Source: Lutjanus erythropterus (Eukaryota; Chordata; Actinopteri; Lutjaniformes; Lutjanidae). Taken from it: a stretch of DNA of 64,000 nucleotides. The position numbers and the translations under genes were made by a program. The stretch spans positions 11,863,132 through 11,927,131 of the forward strand of contig CM034611.1 in the NCBI GenBank assembly GCA_020091685.1, in the 5' to 3' direction. The notes under the pieces were generated by a model. The model was not told the DNA's origin. It saw only the letters and a list, made by a program, of their open reading frames with translations, and did no database searches. Positions 24,301 through 37,700 of the stretch are shown here, in pieces. How positions within the stretch are numbered: position 1 is the first letter of the stretch; the number at the start of each line of letters is the position of its first letter.

Positions 24301-27300
24301 AAGGTTTTGACAGTCTTTTTTTTATTGTATTGTGTGTTTGCTATATTCATCTTGCAACGCCACAAACATGCAAAAACATTGCTAAATTGTTTCTAAAGAC
24401 ACTGTAAACACAGATGCCATTACCTCATACTGTTTCCTAACTCGAGTGTCATACTGTTGTCAGAGAAAACTGACAGCCCCGACATGATTCAACAAGCCAG
24501 AGCATGATGCACGTTCTTCATCTGACGGTCCAACAAACCGGCTGACTTAAGCCTGTCTTGTTTTCAATAAACAGAGCTCAATTTTACAATGATAAACCTG
24601 CTATTTTGGAGCTTTTCTAATCCACGGTGAGTGGTTAATGGTCAATCATATATTTACCCTAACTGTTATTCACTTTAAATGCGCTTCTCTCTCTAAAAAT
24701 ATCTAATATTTTTCTAATACAAACATTAACACACTCATGCATTAAATGAATACTCTAAATGCGCAAGCTGCCCTGCATCTCATTGTTTTGCAGCGGAGAT
24801 CGAGTCCATAAAGTAAAATGATGTGCTCCTTATTGAGCACCGGTCCAGGTCATGGGGCCATTAAGTGGTAAAATTAGATTAGCTTAAACTGAATGCGGTC
24901 CTCATGAAATTCCACCGCAGAGGACAGAATTGTTGTCTTACTGCCAAATGATTTAACTACATCCTCTGCTTACGGGAATCCACTTCATGCTCCAGTCAAC
25001 AACAAATATATCAAAGAAATAAACTGACGTTTTGGGAAATTCACTTTCCTGCTGAGTTAGATGAAAAGGTCAATACTACTTTTATGTTTGCATGGCAAAG
25101 ACAAAGGCTACAGCTACCATCTTGTTAGCTTAGCTTAGCATGGAGACTGTTGTGGTTACCTCCCTGTATGACCATGACTTCTTGTTTATGCACTTTTATT
25201 TGGTGTGGATTAAATGTAATATAATGTGTCGCTTAGCGGCAAAGACAAGAGATATATTCAGATATATTATATTGTAATTTCTCCTCTTGCCTTGTCAGGT
25301 GTGGTGTGTGTGGGTCAGGCAGGTTTGAGCTTCTCTTCTTTAAACTCTCCTTCCATTTCTCTGGATTATGAAGTTCCTACAGATAAATATGTAAATAATT
25401 TGTTTGATCTTCTCCCTCTCCTTGTGGATTTTTTACTTGAAATACGATGTCCCTGTTGTGAGTTTGTGATCATTTGGCTAACGATTTCTACATTACAGTC
25501 TCTCTCTGTGTTTTAATCTGTCAGAATGATGGACAGCCTTTAGGTTTTTCAGTCATTGTAATGAAAATATTCGGTTAGCACAACCTCTGCTTCAAACATA
25601 GCCAGGCAAGCTGCTCTTCTAGAAACAACTGTTTTCAAAACATCAAAAATATTCCCTATAGCAGCCGCAAAAACAATCAAAAGGAAACATGGTGGTGCAG
25701 CACGGCAGACTCAATGAAAGCAGACACATGCCCTAATGAAAACGGACTCATGAATACTAAGTTCCATTTTTACCATATTTTGACAATAAATCCCCATAAA
25801 TCTTTCACACTAGACGCTTGCATACACAGATGCATTCTGATGCACATTGCATGTTATAAAAACTGTCATACGTACATGTATTCAGGTTTCAGTGCATGCA
25901 TTCAGTATTATACAAACTGCGTATCCTCCTAAAGAAGTTCATGAACAACCTGTTTGTTCTGCCATCACAGTACATATGGGTCTTTCTTCACATTCCCTGA
26001 AATGAGCCACTCTGCTTCCCTTGTACTCAGTGTATAACACTACTCCACACACCAGTGCATTAAGCATTGTGAGTGCCAGCAGATGTGAGAGTGCTTTGGA
26101 GAAGAAAGCAGTGAAAGGATACTTGTAGTCCAGATGGTGCCACAGGCCCCGTGTTGTGTCTGGCCTCCCTGCAGCAACCTGTAGGCCATGAGAGAACCAC
26201 TGTTACTCATTGACACACAAAGACCCTCTGGGGTGGCTATATACGCTGCCTGATGGAAATGTTGGAAACCTGCACCCCTGGATGGTCAGCAGGGCCATAT
26301 CCAATGACCTCCACTTTTACCAGTGGGACCCCAGGCCCTGTGCTTATGTAGGAAAATCCTGTTCTCAAAATCTCCCTCGAGAAGCCTTCCCGCTCCAGTA
26401 AGAACACGCCCCCAGCAGTCCCTGTGCGGACTCTCACCCTGGGCAAGGTTACGTTTATCCATTTCCATGAGAAAGAGCCCTGGAGCTTGGCCTTTCCTCT
26501 CCGCCGGGATCCTCCCCCAGCCTTACCTGCCTGCCACGCTGCCGCCTATTCTGTCTGCCCTTCTGGCCTCATAATGCCAGGGAGCTGCCCAGACCATGTC
26601 CCATTCACAGCGTGCAGATAAGAGTCAGGTCAAATAAGAAGATGAAAGAGAGGGGATGGAGCGCTGCTGGGAAGCAGTGATGGTAGGGTAGGAGGGGAAT
26701 GTGTGGGTGGACGTGCCTGTGCAACAAAAAAGGCACACTGAGAAGACCTGTGTGCCAGCAAGGATCTGCTCCAGACTGTCATTTAGCAGATAGCAAAAGT
26801 GCATTTCCTACTCTTGAACCTCGTCTTCACTTTGATGCAATGCAGCGTTAAAATAAGCAGCAGAGCCAGGATTAAAGGGTAGAAGCATATAACGTGTCAG
26901 TGGGAGAGGATGGCAGGATATACTGTGAATCCTTGCTCTGTACATAAATGTGCTACATATTATTAAATCCCTGTAAAATACAAAACTCTACCCTGTACCA
27001 GTAGTCAAACACGTACAGACTCAGAATGTGACGCAGTACAGCCCCGCAGCACTTTTGTGGTGATTAAAAATAGCTCTTAAGCAAATGAAGTTTCATTGTC
27101 TTTGAATGCGATCGCTGCTCTCCCACTTTGTTCGGCTCCCTCCAGTGCAGAGAGCTGAAACTAAGCAGAAAACACAGCTCACAGTGCAATCTACTGTATA
27201 CATGGGTCTGGGTCAAGCATAAAAAATAATAAAATGGGAGCCTGTTAATTCCATCTAAATGTCTCGTTTATGAAGTAGGCTAAAATGTATATTGTTTTTC

Positions 27301-27400
27301 AAATTAGAGAAAATAAAAACAATGAGTTGGCCCGTCATCTCAGGCCTATGGCGACTTGGGTTGCAGTGGTTTGACATTTTAAAAAAGTGGAGAGACACTG
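24301..27400. other. slc9a9 intron, part 2
   Basis: No exon was recognised. It contains a family R1 repeat at 25022-25150 and a partial TTAA-family T1 fragment at about 25686-25815. There is also a GC-rich, exon-like island at 26160-26640 (see findings). Confidence 0.5.
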
Positions 27401-27655
27401 TTCTAGAGGTCCTTGAAAAGGTTCCAGGGGTCATATCTAAAGTTTTAGAGTTCCTTTACTAGATTTTAGGGGTCATTTAGTAGTTTCTAGTGGTCATTAT
27501 AGAGGTTATGTTATACTTTCTGAGTGTTGATGGCCACTGAGAAAGTTCTAGAGGTCTTTGAGGAGGCTGTCGGGGTCATTAAGGAGTTTCTAGAAGTTGT
27601 TTAGCAGGTTTTAGTGGTTACTGATGAGGTTCTAGGGTTCTCTAAGAGTCTTGAT
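27401..27655. repeat. 21-bp minisatellite
   Basis: Diverged 21-bp units of the type ttctagaggtccttgaaaagg start at 27401, 27422, 27443, 27464 and 27485. They continue, with one interruption near 27506-27545, to about 27650. The period of 21 bp is exact over the first five units. Confidence 0.8.
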
Positions 27656-29642
27656 GGATGGATGCCTTTTAAGTAATTTGTCATCCGTCTGTATGTAGAG
27701 TTCCTTTGTATACAACAGCGCAACTTCTTTCAAGTACTGTGAATAACTGAACAAAAGAAGCTGTTGTCCTTCCACCAACTAAAGTCTTGTGGAAAGTAAA
27801 TTAAGCTTCAGAGATTCTATTTAATTATAATTCTTTGATCGTCTCTAAAGATTTTCATATAAAGATCATTTCACCCGTGATTAACGCATCATTTTAAGCC
27901 TCGTGAGCTGTTTCTTACTGGCATCTGTTGTTCTTCTCTCCATATTTTGCAAATTAGCTACTCATTTTTAAAGTTTTATGCATACTGGCGGGAAATTTTC
28001 ATGAAAAATTCATCCCCTGAATATCTAAACTGAATCATATAAAACTCTAGGTAGATCCTTAGGACTACTGTTTGCGACTATGTTAATAGTTTAAGTGTTT
28101 TAGAGTGCGCAAAAACAAATACAGACTGTCTGTAATACATCAATATAGAGTAGCACTAATGCTAAATGGGATTGATGAGAAATACCTGCATGAGAGCTAT
28201 GAAGTACAACTAAATGGAGGCAGCAAAGTACAATGATAGCAAGCAATGCCCTCCTGGGTATTATGGCAAGACAAATTGATTCCTGCCTGCCTGGTATGCA
28301 GAAAAATAATGTTTTATACCCTACTTTACATTGCAGAGTATCCGATATATGAGGCAATTCCACTTATTTACACTTGCAACAGGTAGTTTTATGAATACCT
28401 TTGAGGAGAGATTTACTGGACACCATATTTTGTATGCAATCCTGCAGACGGAAGCTTGTGAAGCATGAAACTGACACTATTTCAAAGGGACACTTGCAGC
28501 AAAAATGGCACTGCAGTTTAGATTAAAATGCCAGAGAGGACAAAGACTGCAGCAATAAACAGGGAGGATAAAATATGGATTACTGAATAGCGACATTAAG
28601 GTGAATTTACCTCAAAAGAAAGGTCCTTGGGATTTTCACGTGTAGCCACCCCCACTCTGTAGAGAATGAAAGAAGCACAGTCAAACCCTGACTCAACACA
28701 ACAGAGGCAAATCTCAAGGGTTTGATTCTCCACTACATGTGAAGGTATACCTGTTCAAACGCTCAGTCTAGCACTGCATGTGACTTTGCGATGAAAGACA
28801 GCGTGGAACTCGGCTCAGTTTGAACATGACCTTTCAAACGGTTTCATCAAAATCAGCCTCGTCTTCCGCATCACACCAAGAAAATGTCAGCCGGGTAAAC
28901 CTTTGATAAATGACAAAACAGCGTCACAATTAAGCTTGATATTCTGCGCGGCTGCGATTATTACCCTGTCGAGGCGTGGACCCCGCTTTGTCGCAGGCGT
29001 GCTCGAGCAGCGGGGCTGAGAGGAGAGGCCGACTGGCTGCTTGCTTGCTCTGAATTGAAATAAAGTGACTCAGCAGCGGCCAGTGACAGCCTAGTGAGCC
29101 GCTTCATCGCAGAAACAAGGGCGTTATCTCAGCGTGTGCATGCGTTTCCCTCAATCAACACACATGCTGAACCCCCACAGTGCAGCACCGCTTTTAATGT
29201 TGAACCTGACACCGAAAGGTGATGATAACTTTGAAGCATTCTGAGGTCATGTGATGATAATTTCTGAAATCATTTACAGTTGCACAGTGGCCAAAATACC
29301 TCCATTCAGTACACCGTGGGTGTAAAATTTCTCACTGAGAGCTCAGAGGGATGCTGAGCGCGAGATGGCTGTCGATGCTGCTTCCTACAGGTCAGCAGTT
29401 AACTCTAATAGCCTAGCATTACTGCTGCAAGACTCAGGACATTTTGAGATACCACTATCACTGTGTGTGTCTGTGTGTGAGTGTGGCTCAGTGTGAATCT
29501 TGAATGTGCTGACGCCAAAACCTTCACGTAGAGACTTGTGCAATAACACAACAGAGAGATGACTCTCATCAGAGCATTAGAGTGCTGTGGTTGTGTAAAT
29601 TTTTTGTCTTGGCTGCCATGACCCATCTCCAGTATTTGTCCT
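27656..29642. other. slc9a9 intron, part 3
   Basis: Ordinary intronic sequence. A more GC-rich patch lies at 28920-29110 without a readable exon. Nothing else was identified. Confidence 0.45.
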
Positions 29643-30484
29643 TTAAGGGATATTTTGGATTATTGTATTCAGTGTGGAGAAGCAGAGAGGACTACCAATG
29701 AAGGAAGCTAAGCAATGTTGCTGCTGTGGACAGGGTCAGCATCGAAATGTATTTTTGGCACCTACAAAAAGGTCCCCCTAATAGAAAAATCAAAATCATT
29801 CTAATTGTATGCTATAATTTGGGTGAATTTTAAGCTGATCATTTCCTGCGAATGTTGCATTTTCCTGACATTTTAGGGACTTTTTATACAACTCTCTGTC
29901 TGTATTATGTTTTTTTTTCTTTACAGTCATGCATATTTTAGACAAATGTATTGTTGCATCTCTCACGCTTGGCCATTATTATTAGCTCTTTGGTTGTTAT
30001 AACTGTGTACTTTTCTATTGAAGGATGAGGCTGGTTAGCAGACAGAATGCTATGTGAATGCAGCTCGTGTTTAGTTCTTCACCGTGCCCTTTTCGGAAAA
30101 GGTTTACATATTAAATATTAATCTAAACTTGAGAAATAATTTTCTTTTCTTCACAGACATGAATGTTATTTAAATTTCAAACACAGCTTATATAATGGTA
30201 GTTTCCCACCGGAACAGGCTGTCTGACAGCAAAGTAAAGTGGTGAAAATATTCTAAATAAAGCATACACTTAAGCTGAAATTGATTTGTTTATATGGGCT
30301 TTTTTCAGGGGGTTAAAATGTGTTTTTGCTTCTGATCCTGTCCACAGCAGTTCATTGCTTAGCTTCCATGCTGGTACTCCTCTCTGCCTCTCCACACTGA
30401 ATGCATGTGACAGCAGGTAACATACTCAGTATCGATAACTACCTCAAACAACCCTCCATCAAATAACCAAAACTATCCCTTTAA
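29643..30484. mobile_element. Kolobok-like TTAA element (family T2), full-length copy
   Basis: TTAA lies at both ends (29643-29646 and 30481-30484). The terminal inverted repeats exceed 100 bp. The left end gggatattttggattattg, then agtgtggagaagcagagagg, is mirrored on the right; read inverted it starts agggatagttttggttattt and continues with agtgtggagaggcagagagg. Inside both ends lie 'gaagctaagcaatg' and 'ctgtggacagggtcagca'. The TTAA target site with an RRGG-type terminus is the Kolobok pattern. No transposase frame. Other copies are at 52651, 60742 and 38405. Confidence 0.75.
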
Positions 30485-30639
30485 TTTCTCCCTCTCTGAT
30501 CATGACTCCTTTTATTAGTGGTTCTCACATGCAGCATGGCTGTTCGTCTGACATCCTGAACATTATTGTGCTTAGTAATTAATTTGAATTTGATCCTGGC
30601 TGTGCTCCATCCCAACAAACCATCCATCACTGAGCCATT

Positions 30640-31450
30640 TCTCTTACTTTGTTTTCGTTTCTCACTATCTGTCCTTGCCTCTTCCTCTATTTTATACGTG
30701 GTTTTCTTCCTCTCCGCACCCATCTTTATCTTAACCACATCCATCTCTGTCTCTTCTCTCTGTTACCTAATATTTTTTGCTGGTTCTGTTTTCTTTCTCT
30801 TCCACTTTCATCCAACTCTCCCTGTTCATTTTCATTTTCACTTTTTTCATCATCTTTATTGCTCTTCCTGTCTTTATCACCTCCTACCTCCTCTTAATTC
30901 TGTTTATTTGTCTCTTCCTACCACCATCTCCCTGCTTCTTTATTTTCTGCCCACCACATATATCTGTTCTCGATAAGAGAAACTGAGGTTGAAACTGTGC
31001 TGAAAGTGCAGATGAGTGTTAAGAAGGTGTTATTACGAATGGTCTTTCTGGCCCTACGCTGGAGCAAGTTGTTTTGATGTGGTGCAAAGTGTTGCGGCCG
31101 TGACGCATCGCCTTCAGCTGGCAGGATGCATGTCATGGTGACAGGCTCTGTCAGTGAGCTAAGCTGATAGAAAGAGGAAAGGGCAGATAGGGTGTGAAAT
31201 GAAAAAGCACGAAAAGGAGCACATGCTTGGGGTAGGGCAGAAAGAATAGGGGAGAGGAGAGCAAAAATAAAGGGAGCGAGTTCCAGTTTCTTGAGCATGA
31301 TGGTGAGTGAGATAGTCTGAGGTGACATGAGAATGACAGAATGAGTTGGTGTTGCTGGTGGTGAATGTGAGAGGGAGAGATACTGTAGTGAGTCTGGTGA
31401 GTGAAAGATTGACTAGGAGAGAGGACAAGACATAAAAGAGAATAGAGGAG
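30640..31450. other. Pyrimidine-rich then purine-rich blocks
   Basis: The plus strand is strongly C/T-rich at about 30640-30960 (for example ttcctctattttatac, cttcctctccgcacccatc). It turns purine-rich at about 31140-31450 (gaaagaggaaagggcagatag, ggagaggagagcaaaaataa). Long open frames here are low-complexity and are not genes. Confidence 0.6.
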
Positions 31451-33980
31451 AGTAGCAGTCTCTCAATAGCGATGCAAGAGGAACAAAGATAACAGGGCAG
31501 GGTTTGTGAGTGTGGTATGCTTTGTGTCTTGGGGAAAATATTGTGCTGTCAGCCGGCCTGCTCTCGTTTTTTGAATTGATGTGACCCCTGTGCCCTGTTA
31601 CCCTTAGCTCCAACACACTGACATTCAATACAGACAAGTCAAGTCCAAACTAATCTAACAACGCTGTGACCGCAAGTTCACAGAAGTAAATCTGAAAATG
31701 AGTCAAAGTGGGCAGCCAGAGGCACGCACTGGGAAAGGAAAGGGAAGAGGAGGGAAGTCTGTAAACTTTGCATAAATTTATATCTACTGCAGGAAATGTG
31801 GTCGCAGACAACAGCTGAGTCACAGATACTTTTGTAATGAGTCTACACAGGAATACGTGAACCTCCCTTGGCCTAGTTACCTTCCCAAATGAGGTGGAGC
31901 TCCCTCCATTCTGCAGGGAAATCACACCCCTGCAATAAAACCCGGTCAAAAAAGAAATACACAATGGAGTAACTCAATCTTCCGTTATCTGCAGAGATTG
32001 TAAGATTGGGTTGTTGTTGCTAACCTACCAGTTATCTGCAAAACCAAAGTCTATGTTTCCTTCACTGTTAGTGGGCTCTAAGACTGGGTGACACCAATAG
32101 AGAACCATTTAATGTAAGATTAGTTCAGATTTCAGCAAGACCAGGCTTAAAATTAGTAAAGCAAGATTTAAAATTAAGCAGAGCTATGTTGCATAATTAA
32201 AGAAACAACGTTTATTCAGTTTAGAATATACAGTTTAATCAGTATTAACCACATTGTCTTTATATATTTTAACCACAGTTTTTAATTGCTCAAATTAAAA
32301 AATAAATTATCCTGCTATTACAGTCTAGCCAGTATAACAGAGGGTGAAATGGTGAACTTTTTGCTGCTCTGTATTTATTAAAAAATGTTGCATTGTTTGC
32401 TAGATAGCTAAAAAGTTAGCTAGCCTAGTAGTTAGCCTGGTCATTACAGCTCAGTAGAGAAGCTCCTCCAATGAGAAAAACCTGTTGGTCATATTAATGG
32501 AGCAATATGACCAAATAATAGAAGATTAAAAAGAACAACAGCACAGTGAATTAAAATAAAGAAGAGACAAATTCATAAAACTCAGTTGGGTTGAGTCTGT
32601 CCCTTAACTTTCTTTAAGAAACTTGATTATTTCTCACAATCCATTTCAAAGTTTAAGCTCTTCAAGCGAAAGCTTAAAGTTAAAACTCGACCAGTTTACA
32701 GTTTTGTTTTTTACAGTTTTGGTGCAACATAAATAAATGTAATCTTGATTTAGAATAAAATCTAAATTTAGGCTTAAAGGGAGGTTTAAATTGAATCTTT
32801 CTGAGTTTTAACCGAGTTTAAAAGACTGGTGCAACAACATAATTTAAAGTTGAACTGTGATTTAACTGGATTAAAAAAAATTTAGCCTTTAACCTCGCCT
32901 TGCTGATATGATCTCAACTGTCTTGTACTGAGCGCCACTGTGGCTAAAATACCTCTGGACACATTCCAGGATGACATGGCGCTCTGCACCGGGCCTTCAG
33001 GGCCGACTCATCCCAGGTTTTTGGGGAATGTTGCTTTTAATATGAGCATGTTTTCAGGTTTTTGTGTTTGGGCTTTTTTTAAAAACTGGAAGAGAAAGTA
33101 GTTGATTTTTTTACTGCACATTTAAGCACAAAAAAAGCTAGAAACTACACACCTAGATTGATGCAGAAAGCACCCACGCACATCCATAAACACCTCCTAA
33201 CAGACTAGTATTTCTACAATACCTCATAGAGAAGAAGAGGTACAAAGTAACTCGGCCTTGAGCAACGTTTCAGTATGTGTGTGCACATGTGTGTGTGTCT
33301 GTGTCTCTGTTGTTATCAGGCTGGCTGACAGTAGTGGGCTGATAAAGCTGTGCTGCAGGGACGCGGTACATGAAGCCTCAAGAGAAGACACTGCAACATC
33401 ACAGAAAACGTCAGCGACTTTGCACGTACGTCTCATTTATAATACATGCTGTTACAGCAGAGGCGGTCTACAGGTAGAAGTTTACCGTGTTTACATGCAT
33501 GCAAAACATTTTCTTCACTACTATTTCCTCAGGTGGAAAGAATTTCCAATGGATGCGATTAACAGGAGTGGTTTATAAACATTTGAGTTTCTTCTCGAGT
33601 TCAAGTACTCAAGCACACACTCAACAGGCAGGGTAAATTAAGTTACAACACTCCTCCCCTCTGCTGTGCTATTTCCTCTGCTCGCTGCTCTGACAGGGAG
33701 AGGGAGAGGACGAGAGTGGAAGAGACGGGGGAGCACAGAGAGAGATAGAGACGGGAGACAAAGGGAGTCGGAGTCTCGCAGGGACTGTGTTTGCTCTATG
33801 CTGTGAGTTTGGACAAGAGGAAAGCTGTAAGTCATCCTTCCAGTTTCCTGTTTGCAAATCCCATTTGGTTGTTCTTCTCACCAGGGGGTCACACAGATCC
33901 CACGTTCGACAGCGTTCACCCCTCGCAACAGATATCTGAATCTGGAACCAGCACTGATATAAAAAACATGCACAACATAC
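31451..33980. other. slc9a9 intron, part 4
   Basis: No slc9a9 exon was recognised. At about 32560-32900 there are two related copies of a 'ttggtgcaacataaataaat / actggtgcaacaacataatt' repeat. A purine-rich exon-like block lies at 33697-33826 (see findings). Confidence 0.45.
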
Positions 33981-33984
33981 ACAC

Positions 33985-34760
33985 AGTGGTAGAAAGACAC
34001 TAAGTACATTTACTCAAAAAATTCTTTTTACTTCACTTGAGTATTTCCATTTTGTGCAACTTTGTTCTTATGCTCTATTACAATATAAATACAATATTTG
34101 ATCAACTCTGGTTGTTTTTAAACTTACTATATCAATAAAACTGATTAGATTTTCTTTGTAGATTCAGATCATTTATAGAAAATATGAGAAACAAATAAAT
34201 TAACATGTATTATCATGGATAAAGATATGACTTTATGAATCCCTTGTTAGTATATATTGTAAAAAAAAATAAATAAATAAGCCCCACCTTTACCAGCTGA
34301 AATATTACCATAATGTACATTTTAGTTCTGCATAATGAGTGCTGTTGCTTTAAAGAACCAGTGTAAAAAATTTAGTAGCAACTCAGTGGGCTTGTAGGCT
34401 CCAAACACCTCACCTCACCCTCCCCTTTCAAGCATGTAGAAAGCATGTGAAACTACCGTGGCCATCAAACTTGCACAAAATGCCAAAGGCTGTACCTGGA
34501 GCTGGTGTTTGGTTCGTCTATTCTGGGCTACTACAGAAACCTGGCAGTGCAACACGGTGAACTCATTCTAAAGTAAGATTATTATACAGTAATGAAAATA
34601 CACTAATGAATATTATATTGCACTTCTGCAATATTCTCCCTAATAAATCCCTGTAAATCTTGCACATTGGAGATTTAAGTATACTTTTACTAGTAGTAAT
34701 TTGCTCAGATTTCTGTACTGTGGCACTGTTGCTTTAACTTCAGTAAAAGATTACGTAAGA
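33985..34760 (-). repeat. Teleost 'gtacttaagtaaaag' repeat, split by a TTAA element
   Basis: The left half contains 'acttcacttgagtatttcca' and 'ctgcataatgagtgctgttgc'. The right half continues 'gtatacttttactagtagta' and 'agtaaaagattac'. These are the parts of a common percomorph repeat in their usual order, interrupted at TTAA by the insertion at 34350-34678. A fragment of the same family is at 19445-19520. Confidence 0.65.
34350..34678 (+). mobile_element. TTAA element, family T1, complete nested copy
   Basis: TTAA duplications lie at 34350-34353 and 34675-34678. The element starts agaaccagtgt and ends cacattggagat. It has the family segments 'tctattctgggctactacag' and 'taatgaatattatattgca'. 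Taking it out, with one TTAA, restores the order of the host repeat, so the insertion limits are exact. Non-coding. Confidence 0.8.
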
Positions 34761-37700
34761 GGAGGTACAGACAGACCAGAACTATGATATGAGTTTGCTT
34801 AAATAATGTTTCACGTTGCGGATTTCATTTGTCACATAACACAAAGCACATTGCAACCTCCAGCTAACCTCACCAGTGAGTGTACAGCAGCACACTAAAA
34901 ACAAGCGCACCTTTGCATATCAAGGAAGCTACAGCCACAGACGCAAGACCAAATGATAAAAAAAACGTTGAAATAAAGCATGGCTCATTCATGATTTGGT
35001 TTTTCAAAAAGTACATAAATACAAAGACATGTATCTGTAGATTATGCACAGGCAGCAATACAAGCAGCATCTTATATTAACTCAGCGAGTATAAAGAATG
35101 TCCTCTGGCAAAATTAGCTCGAGCAGTCTTGTAAAAAAAAAGCACGCACACAAAAACTATACAGACATCAGTGACTCACACACTGACTGTAAGATGTCAT
35201 CAGTGTATTGGCTGAAAGACTGCAGTGATAAGAAAAAACAGCGATGGAAAAGAGCTGTGCATTAAAGTTAAGACAAATCCCTCATCTAAACTGCTGAGAT
35301 AGATGCTTTAAAGGAGCATTCTGTAACATTATATTTGAAATGGTGCACGTATAACACTGTCATAACCATTATTACTGTTGGCATTAAGTGTCATTCGGGG
35401 CTTTGTTTACAAACACTACTGATTTAACAAACCTTCGCCTGCATCAGAAAACATTTATAACTGTTCTCCAGAGTTAGGTTTTGCATTAAAGGAGCCGTCA
35501 CTCAAACTGGGAGTCACTGCAGGCTCCAGTCTTAAAATAACACTGAAATTTCGTGTCATCTAATAACAAACCACAGCGATTTAATCCAAAACAAAATCTT
35601 GATGTGGCACTGCAGATGTTGTGGGAAAGTGGAGCGAATGTGACTCATACACACACACACCCAGTGTCAGCTGTGCAGTGTGATAACCGAACACTGCCCT
35701 CATGAACACTGCCTGGAGTTTTAATAGTTAACTGATAGTCCCTGAATCTTGTACTGCATTCGAATCACATTCTCTTCAAATTCTATAAAAGGAAAATGAT
35801 GCATTGTCTTATATGTTGCTACCATCCTGTATTTATACCGGATATAAATTTTAGGTCATAATTCCAGGCTTTATAGGAGACATAATGGCATATGAGTTGT
35901 CATGCATGAGGTGTGCCGAGCCCTGCATCTCTCAGTGTTATGACTCCACAGTGGATGAGGAGATAAAACAAAGCACAATACAACATAAGCTTCCACTCCT
36001 ATTACTGCAGTGTTACAAAAGAACAATCCATATATGGCAAAGTCTCTGAATGCAGTATTTAGGTCAATTCTACTGAAACCTAGAGTGAGAATCCCACTCA
36101 CTCTGCAGCTTTAACCTAAATTTCACATCACTTGAGCCGGGGTAAAAATAAAGTTGGCACAGTAGTGCGTGTGTGCATGTGTGTGTGTGCGTAGACGAGT
36201 GTGTTATTACATGCATGTGCATCAGTGATATTAGTCAAGCGTTCATCTGTGGTGTGCCTGTTGCAGTGGGCTGTGTGAACACATTTACATAACAGCACGG
36301 TTCATTGTCATAGAGATAATATCCTTTGGTCCCTATCTCATTTAACCAGGCAAACTTTAAAAATGCTCTGCCATATTGCACACTGATGAATGATCTCCCA
36401 CTCAACAGATGCCCAAATATCACGTTGTCAGTTCTGTTGTTTAATCTGAGCCACAGGATAATAATGGCCAGAAATAATTCTGTATACTCTGCGATGCCAA
36501 CTTGGAAATTGCTGCTAGTCATGACTTGAGGCCAACTACTCGCAAACTCACTAACAGCCATCACACTGGCGTTTTCACAATGTCGAAATGCGCTTGTGCG
36601 TTAATACAGTCTGTAATTTAAATGCATTCAATTCTTTCAGTGGGATAAAGGTCATAATATGGTAGCGTATAAGCACTTAAGTAAAAGCTCTGAATTCCAC
36701 ACTTAACCTGAAGAGGTTAAAGGAAATGTTTAGTTAAGCAATGTATTTTTCATGACCAATTCTACAGAAAGGCTGTAAATAAACCAGAGGGAGCCAATAA
36801 AGATAGCCCACATTTTTCCCTTTCAGTGAACACGTGTTAAATTATTTATGTAGTAATGTGAGCACAATATCTTACAGAAAAAAAAGACATTTTGGGATAC
36901 ATACTTTTTTGCTGAGAGTTAGAGAGGATTGAGGCCACTCTCTGTCTCTACTCTAAATATAAAGATGTAACCAGCAGCTAGCTCAGTTTAGCATAAAGAC
37001 TGGAAACAGGGGGAAACAGGTAGCACTGCTCTGTCCAGAGGAAAAAAAACATCTGTCTACCAGCACCTGTGAAGCAGATTTAACACGTCATATTTTGTAG
37101 GTTTAAATTAAGTGTCTTCAACAGGGGGTCCGAGACCCCAAGAGTTACTGCAGGAGGTCTTCGAATTATTTTTTTCCCCAGAAAAACTTAAAGGACTAAT
37201 TTGTAGCAACTGTGCATCTAAAATGAGTCGGGCCCATAGACGGGGATATTATTTAGGTTGACATCCTATTTACTATGCAAAATATTGTTGAAGCAAGTTG
37301 TTTCCCCCCGTCCCTTCCTCTCCAGATCCGGGGGAGAAGCTCAGGCAGGCTGCAGAAGCACTGCAGAAGAACAAGACACACAAGACACACACTCTAGACT
37401 CTGAGTTAAGTGGCTGCCTGTCTCACTTCCTGCTAGACTCCATTAACATATTGCTCAATTTAACTGTTATAATCATCTACGCTGTCTACAGGTTTATTGA
37501 TGATTTCTTTCTCAACTCATAAACAGACACTAACTCATGTGGCCAATATCCTGAAAAGCGATTCATAAAAATGGAAGCGTAAAAATATCCAGGCCCCTGT
37601 TTCTGGTCATTGCGCAAAGCTATGCTAACTAGCTGCTTGCGGTGACCTGAGACTTAACGACCAGATATGAGAATGGTATCAATCTATCCAGGTGAATAAG

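Noticed and set aside
30566-30976. 136-codon plus-strand frame rich in Phe, Leu and Ser
   Set aside because: Low-complexity product of the pyrimidine-rich tract; no family resemblance.
36235-36564. 109-codon minus-strand frame with a hydrophobic segment, considered as an slc9a9 exon
   Set aside because: No NHE motif and no matching splice phase.
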